A stretch of DNA of 64,000 nucleotides. It comes from Leptospira_A sp046736045. GTDB taxonomy: Bacteria > Spirochaetota > Leptospiria > Leptospirales > Leptospiraceae. Of the stretch, positions 56,124 through 64,000 are shown piece by piece (position 1 is the stretch's first letter; each line of letters begins with the position of its first letter). The notes under the pieces were generated by a model that was given only the letters and a program-made list of their open reading frames with translations, did not search any database and had not been told where the DNA came from. The DNA lies in contig NZ_CP177134.1 in assembly GCF_046736045.1 (NCBI RefSeq), positions 3,038,001 through 3,102,000 of the forward strand, given 5' to 3'. Made by a program: the position numbers and the translations under genes.

Positions 56124-57557
56124 ATGAAATTTACATCACTCAGTTTTCTTGCCTTTTTTCTAATTGTTTATATCGTAAATTGGTCCGTAAAGGGAAGTTT
56201 CCGATTAGTATTTTTATTTTTAGTATCCATACTGTTTTATGCCGCATGGTCTCTTCCTTTTGCATTTCATTTTTTAGCTTTGGTTCTATTCAATCATCTC
56301 TGCAATCAGAGAGTTCAGAAAGATCCCAATTCAAAATTTTTTCATCTGCTTTTGTTCGTAAATTTAAGTAATCTTTTTTTCTTTAAATACTTTTACTTTT
56401 TCTGGGACAATCTTTTGTATCTGACCGGGTCTCAGATTTTCCAACCGGAACACATTCGGGAATTTTTACAAAGTCAGTTCGGATTTGATTCGATCACATT
56501 GCCTCTTGCGATCAGCTTTTATAGTTTTCAAATGATCGCCTATGCGGTTGACGTAAAACGCGGTGATGCAAAAGAGAATCCTGACTTCCTTCGGTTCGGA
56601 TTATTTATATTCTTTTTTCCTCAATTGGTGGCGGGCCCGATCGTTCGTCATGGAGAGTTTTTTTATCAACTGGAAAAATGGAACGCGAACAAACATCAGC
56701 TTTTTGAAGGGATTTATTTGGTATTTCTGGGGCTTCTTAAAAAAGTAGTCATTGCCGACAATCTTTCTTCGATCATAGATCCTATCTTTTCCAATCCGAA
56801 CGGGTATGACGGATTTACAAATTGGATGGCTTTATTCGGTTATGCGGCAAGGGTGTTCTGCGATTTTTCAGGATACACCGATATTGCCCGAGGACTCGGC
56901 AAATTGTTGGGTATCGATCTTCCCGAAAATTTCAAAGCTCCTTATCTTTCCGTTTCCAACCGTGAACTTTGGGCAAGATGGCATATGACACTTTCTTCCT
57001 GGATCAAGGATTATATTTATGTTCCGTTAGGTGGTTCCAGGGTTTCCGAGCCAAGACAATATCTCAATCTCATCATAACATTTTCTGCGGCGGGGATTTG
57101 GCATGGTGCGAACATTACATTCTTTATGTGGGGATTTTTGCACGGAGTCGCTCTCAGTATAGAAAGAAAATTGGAAACATTCAGGAAATCAAAAGGAATC
57201 GATACCAAAAAACCATTGCCGACTTATAGAAAGGTAGCAGGTACCATTTACGCCTTTATGTTATTTGTGATTACCATCGCATTTTTCAACGGACCGGATA
57301 TGCCTAGGGCATTGCAACTTTTAAGCAATTCCTTCTTCGGTCATTCAGGAGAAAGAATCGTTAAAACGGAATTCGTTTTATATTCGTTAGTTGTTACTTT
57401 TTTATTCAATTATTTACAAACCAAAGAAAGTTTTCCGAGAGTCGGTTGGTCAACTGCCAAGAGTCTTGGTTTTCTCGTCGGATTCGGTTTCCTTTCTTTG
57501 ATTTTATTAGGTTATCTTGCTCCGGGAGGAACGGAATTTATCTACTTTCAATTCTGA
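56124..57557 (+). CDS. MBOAT family O-acyltransferase
   Basis: Membrane-bound O-acyltransferase of the AlgI/DltB type, which passes acyl groups across the membrane to a surface polymer or lipid. 477 residues, about ten membrane segments. Motifs: SFYSFQMIAYAVDVKRG, WARWHMTLSSWIKDYIYVPLGG and the catalytic histidine in WHGANITFFMWGFLHG. The gene after it, eight bases on, encodes a SGNH-like partner, as in alginate acetylation systems. The acceptor is not known. Confidence 0.93.
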   Translation: MKFTSLSFLAFFLIVYIVNWSVKGSFRLVFLFLVSILFYAAWSLPFAFHFLALVLFNHLCNQRVQKDPNSKFFHLLLFVNLSNLFFFKYFYFFWDNLLYLTGSQIFQPEHIREFLQSQFGFDSITLPLAISFYSFQMIAYAVDVKRGDAKENPDFLRFGLFIFFFPQLVAGPIVRHGEFFYQLEKWNANKHQLFEGIYLVFLGLLKKVVIADNLSSIIDPIFSNPNGYDGFTNWMALFGYAARVFCDFSGYTDIARGLGKLLGIDLPENFKAPYLSVSNRELWARWHMTLSSWIKDYIYVPLGGSRVSEPRQYLNLIITFSAAGIWHGANITFFMWGFLHGVALSIERKLETFRKSKGIDTKKPLPTYRKVAGTIYAFMLFVITIAFFNGPDMPRALQLLSNSFFGHSGERIVKTEFVLYSLVVTFLFNYLQTKESFPRVGWSTAKSLGFLVGFGFLSLILLGYLAPGGTEFIYFQF

Positions 57558-57564
57558 AATATAT

Positions 57565-58707
57565 ATGAGCTGGAAAAAACAACCATTCTTATTTTATCCC
57601 TTACTTGTTTGTCTGATTCTTTTCGGAATCGACAAACTTTTCTTTTTGCCGGTCGTTGTGGAGAATACACATAGTTGGAAAAAGATAGAAAGAAGTTTTT
57701 ATGAATTAAAAGAAGACCTCTACCAGGTTCTTTTGGATGAAAACAAAAAAGACCCTTCTAAAAAAATAGGTCTTATTTTCGGAAGTTCCCGTTCCGGAGA
57801 ATTCGATTCGGAACACATTCGTAAATTCGTTCCGAATACAAACAGTTTCAATTTTGCAGCTCCGCTCGGGCCGCCGTCTTTTCAATACTATTGGTTGAAT
57901 CGGTTACTTTCGGAAAAACTTCCCATATCCTATGTAATGGTCGAAATCGATCCGATTTTATTTACAAAAGCTTCCATCGACTATTCGTTAAACGGTTCTT
58001 ATGACATGAAATTTGTATTGGAACATCTTGATTATTATAGAGCCAGATCTTCCAATCCATGGAGAACGGAAGCAGACGGATTTTCAGTAGATGAAGTGGA
58101 AACTTATTTTTTAAAGAAGTTATTCGCTCTCTACAAATATCCTCTTGATCCTTCTGCCATCAAAGCGAACAACAAAGAAATCGAAGTAGGTTTTATTCCT
58201 GTGGCAGGACTTGGGATTACCGGAAAGGAACACAAAAGAGGTTACCTGGACAAAATCAAACAGGCAAATCGAATCAAGTTCGGTGCTTTACCGAATGAGA
58301 TCAAATTTGCGAATGCCGATTTCTTTTTGGAGAAGGATGCCGAAAATATCTATAATCAATATTTGAAACATTACCAACTGTCTCCCACTCAGATTTATTT
58401 CTTTAAAGAGATCGTCCGCATTATGGAAGGCAAAAATATTCCTATCATATTTTATTACCCGGTGGTGGCAGATCCCCTCAGGCGCCGCATGGAAGAATCC
58501 GGTATATGGAAAGAATTTCATAAGGAAACACTTGAAATTGTCCGAACCTTGGATTCAAAACCAAACAGCCCTTATTTTATCGTAGATCCTATGAATGAAA
58601 GCAGATGGACTTGCAAAGATTTTGTGGATTCACTCCATTTGAGCGGAGCGTGTTTCCCGAATCTTTTGCCGATCTTGTTTCCCAAAGATTTGATCAAATC
58701 CGATTGA
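57565..58707 (+). CDS. SGNH-like (DUF1574-like) partner of the MBOAT enzyme
   Basis: 380 residues from the ATG at 57565; an in-frame TTG further up lies inside the MBOAT gene. One N-terminal membrane segment, then an extracytoplasmic domain with GLIFGSSRSGEF (Gly-Ser-Ser, block I of SGNH hydrolases) and DSLHLSGACF near the end (the Asp-x-x-His block V). These suggest an AlgJ/AlgX-like acyl-transfer enzyme. The sequence type resembles the Leptospira DUF1574 family as I remember it. Its last 14 bases overlap the J-like gene on the other strand. Confidence 0.82.
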   Translation: MSWKKQPFLFYPLLVCLILFGIDKLFFLPVVVENTHSWKKIERSFYELKEDLYQVLLDENKKDPSKKIGLIFGSSRSGEFDSEHIRKFVPNTNSFNFAAPLGPPSFQYYWLNRLLSEKLPISYVMVEIDPILFTKASIDYSLNGSYDMKFVLEHLDYYRARSSNPWRTEADGFSVDEVETYFLKKLFALYKYPLDPSAIKANNKEIEVGFIPVAGLGITGKEHKRGYLDKIKQANRIKFGALPNEIKFANADFFLEKDAENIYNQYLKHYQLSPTQIYFFKEIVRIMEGKNIPIIFYYPVVADPLRRRMEESGIWKEFHKETLEIVRTLDSKPNSPYFIVDPMNESRWTCKDFVDSLHLSGACFPNLLPILFPKDLIKSD

Positions 58708-59308
58708 GTTTTTTTCTAAGTTCCTTTCTTTGTTTTGCTTTCGGAATCAAAAACAGATTTCGAAAGAGAACAAAGCCCACTGATCCGACTGCTAAAAAAC
58801 CGGGTATCAGATATTTATTCATCAATTGATAGAATGTTTCGTAATTTCGAATCCAACTTTCCAAAAACGAAAGTGACAAAGTAATAATCGTATAGGCGAA
58901 TAATATTCCTAAAAGATAGAGTGTGCTTGTTTTCAACATCCAAAGAGTATCACCCAACTCATCCTTAAATCGACTAAAATCTGTTAGTATTTCCTGGTGC
59001 GTTTTTCCGTGCGTTGCGCGATATACAGAGTAGGCTTCTTCCATTTCAGGATCTTTTGTTTTCCCATCCAAAAGAACAAAATCAAAATCCAGGGATTCAT
59101 CGTATTCTTTTCTATCTTTGGGATTGTTTAAAATTTGGAAGGCACGAGTCAGTTCTATTAATTTCGTTTCCGCTTCCAAAGGAGCATTGGGCAATAATGT
59201 TACCCAAAAGCCCTTTAAATTTTCGAACTGGGCGAGGATTTCATCGTTATTTGCCATCTTGGAAATACAAAGAACTTCGTAATAGGTTTCCTTTCTTACT
59301 TTCGGCAT
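58694..59308 (-). CDS. J-domain-like membrane protein lacking HPD
   Basis: 204 residues. The first 75 residues follow a J domain: TYYEVLCISKMANNDEIL (helix I), and LIELTRAFQILNNPKDRKEYDE (helix III in two parts, with the conserved DRKEYD). The loop that should carry HPD reads LLPNAPLEAE, so the motif that stimulates DnaK ATPase is absent. Two membrane segments occur at about 130-150 and 165-190. It probably does not work with DnaK as a normal J protein; a binding or scaffolding role is possible. Divergent from miaB, 89 bases apart. Confidence 0.78.
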   Translation of the reverse strand: MPKVRKETYYEVLCISKMANNDEILAQFENLKGFWVTLLPNAPLEAETKLIELTRAFQILNNPKDRKEYDESLDFDFVLLDGKTKDPEMEEAYSVYRATHGKTHQEILTDFSRFKDELGDTLWMLKTSTLYLLGILFAYTIITLSLSFLESWIRNYETFYQLMNKYLIPGFLAVGSVGFVLFRNLFLIPKAKQRKELRKKLNRI

Positions 59309-59371
59309 AATATTCCCCAGGCAATCCCGGAGATTCCTATGAGATAAGGGATGTTCTTTGCTTTACAAGAC

Positions 59372-59387
59372 GATTTTTCGAAAAATC
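59372..59387. promoter_or_regulatory. 16-bp palindrome just before miaB
   Basis: GATTTTTC-GAAAAATC is a perfect palindrome ending ten bases before the miaB ATG at 59398. As RNA it could fold into a six-base-pair hairpin with loop TCGA over the ribosome binding region. Role unknown. Confidence 0.35.
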
Positions 59388-59397
59388 ATAGAATTAT

Positions 59398-60769
59398 ATG
59401 AGTCTGTCCCTGCAAGAATCGGAATCTATTTCTTCCCCGGTGGAATTGGGTAAGGTTTTCGTGGAAACCTACGGATGCCAAATGAATGAATATGATTCCG
59501 GCATCGTTCGAGAACTTTTCAAAAAAGAGAATTATGAGTCGGCTACGACCATAGAAGATTCGGATATTATTTTTTTAAATACTTGTGCCGTTCGTGAGAA
59601 TGCGCATGCAAAGATTTACGGTAGGTTGCAATCTCTCGGTTATCTCAAGAAAAAAAATCCCAACTTGGTGATTGGCGTTTTGGGATGTATGGCGCAAAAC
59701 CTGGGAGAAGATTTATTCCACCAGGAACTTCCTTTGGATTTGATTGTAGGTCCTGACAATTACCGCAATCTACCGGAGCTGATCAGAAAAATCAGAGAAG
59801 GGGAGAGAGACGTACAACTCACCCGTCTTTCCAAATTGGAAACCTATGATGAGTTGGAACCAAAGGTCATCAATGGAATTCAGGCATTCGTTACAATCAT
59901 GCGGGGCTGCAATAATTTCTGTACTTTTTGCGTGGTTCCCTATACGCGTGGTAGAGAAAGAAGCAGAGAACCCGGCTCGATCATTCGGGAGATCCAGGGG
60001 CTCATTGATTCGGGAGTCAGACAAGTAACTCTTCTCGGACAAAATGTAAATAGTTATGCCCATGAAGATTCCGATTTTGCAGTTCTTGTAGAAGAAATTT
60101 TAAAACATACTAAAATTGAAAGACTTCGTTTCACCTCACCTCACCCGAAAGATTTTCCTGCCCACCTAATTGATCTTATGGCGGGAGAAGAAAGATTTTC
60201 TTCCCAAATTCATATGCCTTTGCAAGCAGGTAATGATAAAGTTCTCAGAGATATGAAAAGAAGTTATACTCAAAAGGAATACTTGGAAGTGGTCGATATG
60301 ATCCGGAAAAAAATTCCCGATGTGGGAATCACTTCCGATATCATTGTTGGTTTTCCGGGAGAAACCAAAGAAGAATTCGAAGAAACTTTGAAAGTTGTGA
60401 AAGAAGTAGGATACGATATGTCCTATATGTTCAAATATTCCGAAAGAGAAGGAACCATCGCTAAACGAAAGTTTATCGATGATGTCCCTGAGGAAGAAAA
60501 ATCCAGAAGATTGATCGAACTTGTCGACTTGCAAACCAAAATTTCCCATGAGAGAAATAATTCCAAGATCGGAACTACATTTGACGTATTGATAGAAAAC
60601 ACTTCCAAAAAAAGTAAACTTGAATTATGCGGCCGATCTCATTGCGGCAGAATGATCGTGTTTCCCATTCCTGAAGGAGGAAGCAGTGACCTGAAAGATT
60701 GGATCGGAAAAACAATCCCTGTCCAAGTGGAATCTGCAACAAGCGCAACTCTTCGGGGAAAGGCGGTTC

Positions 60770-60777
<8 letters not shown>
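59398..60777 (+). CDS. miaB: tRNA-2-methylthio-N6-dimethylallyladenosine synthase
   Basis: Radical SAM methylthiotransferase acting on A37 of tRNAs reading UNN codons. 459 residues: N-terminal domain with VETYGCQMNEYDSG and further cysteines (NTCAVRENA, VLGCMAQ), radical SAM cluster motif C-x3-C-x2-C in MRGCNNFCTFCVVP (near residue 168), GFPGETKEEFEET, and a C-terminal TRAM domain. Its last eight bases overlap the permease gene. Confidence 0.96.
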
Positions 60778-62389
<1,612 letters not shown>

Positions 62390-62404
62390 GATTCAGGTAA
62401 AATT

Positions 62405-63301
62405 TTGCTGGAAAATTCCCTCCTTGGTGTGTTCAATCATATAGAAGAACTTTTTGGAGTCATATCGTTGAAAACTTCTATTATTTGGAATCTTTCCCAT
62501 AACCGTGCATTCCCTTTGGAGTTATGGAAACATCCGAAAATCAAAATCCAAGTGAATAATATTGCTCTGAGCGAAATTGGAAAAATGGAGCTATCAGCCA
62601 ATGATATCAATATTCTATTTTTACAAGTCAGCCTTGCTGAATGGAAAACCATTCAAGTTAAAATCAAAAAAGAGTTTGAACTGCATCCTTTTTTATCTTT
62701 GATTCTGGTTCATTCGGAAGATGGAGGGGAACAAATTCAAAAAGATTTCGATCAACATTCAAAATTTCTGATTTTAGAAAATCCCCTTCGCACCAAAGAG
62801 TTCAGATTGATTTTGGATCGTTCGATCCAAGCTGAATTTTATAAAGCTGCGGCTCTGGATATAGGTAACAGCTGTTTGCAAAATGTCGGTTTTTTCGAAG
62901 GAGTATTCACTCTGGCTCATAGAGAATATGAAGATTCGAAAAGAGAAAACGACGCACTCAAATCCATTCTTCAATATGAAGAGCAGGTAAAAAAATCCCA
63001 AGTTGGAATCAATATCGCTTTGGAAAAAGTAACTGATCTTAAAAACCAAGAGATGATCGAACTTCATGATAGAGTGAAGGCAAGTGAACAATTGGATGTG
63101 CTCAGAGAAAGGGAACTCAAACAAGCGTTAGAGCTTCAGAAAGCAACTGAGGAAGTTTTGAATTATTCCAGGATTGAAGAGATGAATCTGGATAAAATTT
63201 TAAAAGCGCAAGACAGACTATTTCAATATACGGAACAGGAAATTAAGGATTTGGTAGAAGAAAACAAAGCTTTAAAAGCGAAACTAGGAATCAATTCTTA
63301 G
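62405..63301 (+). CDS. Hypothetical protein: receiver-like N part, coiled-coil C part
   Basis: Unrecognised; 298 residues from a TTG start with AGG about eight bases upstream. The first 150 residues alternate hydrophobic strands and helices (INILFLQVSLAEW, FLSLILVHSE, KFLILENPLRTKEF) as in a degenerate receiver domain, but the phosphorylated aspartate is not clear. From about 175 a long charged coiled coil follows. It comes 15 bases after the LPS permease gene and overlaps the end of the next gene on the minus strand by four bases. Role unknown. Confidence 0.7.
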   Translation: MLENSLLGVFNHIEELFGVISLKTSIIWNLSHNRAFPLELWKHPKIKIQVNNIALSEIGKMELSANDINILFLQVSLAEWKTIQVKIKKEFELHPFLSLILVHSEDGGEQIQKDFDQHSKFLILENPLRTKEFRLILDRSIQAEFYKAAALDIGNSCLQNVGFFEGVFTLAHREYEDSKRENDALKSILQYEEQVKKSQVGINIALEKVTDLKNQEMIELHDRVKASEQLDVLRERELKQALELQKATEEVLNYSRIEEMNLDKILKAQDRLFQYTEQEIKDLVEENKALKAKLGINS

Positions 63302-64000
63302 ATATCCCGAGCCACTTTTTCTTCGATCGCAGTAAATTCTTTGGATTCTCTTCCATAATGCAGTTCTGCGAATCTCAATAGATGTTTCTTTTTCGACTCT
63401 CTCCATTCTTCAGCGATGGAGGGATTTTTCCCCTTAGAAGCATTGGATTCCAATTTTTCATATGAGAGTGCAAGTAAACGGTGAGGTTCCGCTTCCTTTT
63501 CATTCTTTTCAGATAAGCTGATGTATCTTTCTAAAAAGTCAGCCGACTGCATGTAATTTTTGAAAGCATCCTGATGTTTGATGTATTCGCGGTACAATCC
63601 GGACTTTAGATCCAAATACGGTTCGCTTGATTTTACCTTCGGGTTTTCTATTTTATCAAGATAAGACATCGCTTTGATCAATCGGAGGATAGCTTGGTTG
63701 CGGGAGTCTGCCAAAGTTTTCTGAAATTCTTTTTCCCTTGTTTCGTTCCGTGCTTTTCTTTGCCAATCGTAACGATCTTCATAATAAACCAAAGTTTTCG
63801 CTTCTTCTCTTTTTTTGGTAATTGATTTCGTTGTATTTTCAAATCCTTCGATTGCAATCGAATACTCTTTGTTTGCTTCCTTCCATCTTCTTTGCGAAGA
63901 AGCTTCATCTACCAAATCCAAAATTTCTATTTCTTGAAATCTTTCGGGACCCGTTCCCCAGGGAGAATCTTTGTCGGGGGTTGTCGGTAGAATCTGTTCG
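63298..64000 (-). CDS. TPR-like helical protein, cut by the window end
   Basis: Unrecognised. The readable part is about 233 codons of charged helical protein with repeats such as RRWKEANKEYSIAIEGFE and PHRLLALSYEKL, which suggest TPR-like structure. A TTG at 63921 could start it, but the frame stays open, without ATG or stop, to the end of the window (EQILPTTPDKDSPWGTGPER and on). I therefore believe the gene begins outside the window and the entry is partial at its 5' end. Confidence 0.7.
   Translation of the reverse strand, partial: EQILPTTPDKDSPWGTGPERFQEIEILDLVDEASSQRRWKEANKEYSIAIEGFENTTKSITKKREEAKTLVYYEDRYDWQRKARNETREKEFQKTLADSRNQAILRLIKAMSYLDKIENPKVKSSEPYLDLKSGLYREYIKHQDAFKNYMQSADFLERYISLSEKNEKEAEPHRLLALSYEKLESNASKGKNPSIAEEWRESKKKHLLRFAELHYGRESKEFTAIEEKVARDI

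Overview
The window looks like chromosomal core DNA of a spirochaete of the genus Leptospira, most likely a saprophyte-type species. The basis is the moderate-to-low G+C, the many lipoproteins with spirochaete-type lipoboxes, the membrane-anchored SpoIIE phosphatases with TPR tails, and the DUF1574-like, DUF5683-like and other Leptospira-type gene families. This assignment is inference; no rRNA or tRNA gene is present to confirm it. I see no mobile element, phage gene, CRISPR array or tRNA. The DNA is gene-dense: no gap without a gene exceeds about 160 bases, and many neighbours overlap by 4-11 bases, which suggests translational coupling.

Layout. 1-2.2 kb: an MlaE-type lipid transporter permease coupled to an exported repeat protein (minus strand). 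2.2-7.8 kb: ddl, then a five-gene minus-strand operon (lipoprotein, AI-2E family transporter, xseA, xseB, sodium:solute symporter). 7.8-15.5 kb: DedA, a large membrane PP2C phosphatase, then an N-acyltransferase-like gene overlapping clpS-clpA. 15.5-17.6 kb: small membrane protein and RidA, and a two-gene Hsp20 operon preceded by two tandem CIRCE-like operators and closed by a clear terminator. 17.6-21.6 kb: membrane protein, leuA, hisC. 21.8-28.2 kb: VOC protein, glycerophosphodiesterase, queuosine precursor transporter, GH18-like protein, Sua5, SppA. 28.2-32.1 kb: uvrA coupled to a degenerate acyl-CoA dehydrogenase. 32.1-34.8 kb: lipoprotein, OmpA-like coiled-coil protein and zinc-type CDF exporter in one coupled operon. 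34.9-38.8 kb: mgtE, two lipoproteins, exonuclease III. 38.8-45.0 kb: class III nucleotide cyclase, a FecR protein with FN3-like repeats, and a DUF5683-like protein carrying one more copy of that repeat. 45.0-52.3 kb: hisD-panC-mfd, a lipoprotein, uppP. 52.3-54.9 kb: a second membrane PP2C phosphatase, paralogous to the first in its cytoplasmic half. 54.9-58.7 kb: an RlmI-like methyltransferase, then an MBOAT acyltransferase with a SGNH-like partner. 58.7-64.0 kb: a J-like protein lacking HPD, miaB, an LptF/LptG permease, a coiled-coil protein, and a gene cut by the window end.

How the genes fit together. Most of the window serves the cell envelope (lipid and LPS transport, peptidoglycan precursors, polysaccharide or lipid acylation, lipoproteins), proteostasis (ClpSA, Hsp20, SppA, J-like) and DNA repair (XseAB, UvrA, Mfd, exonuclease III). 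The least described units are (1) the 470-residue repeat protein fused in translation to MlaE, (2) the cyclase/FecR/DUF5683 cassette whose FN3-like repeat array runs across a gene boundary, (3) the two phosphatases with different sensors on one core, and (4) the acyltransferase-like gene locked to clpSA.
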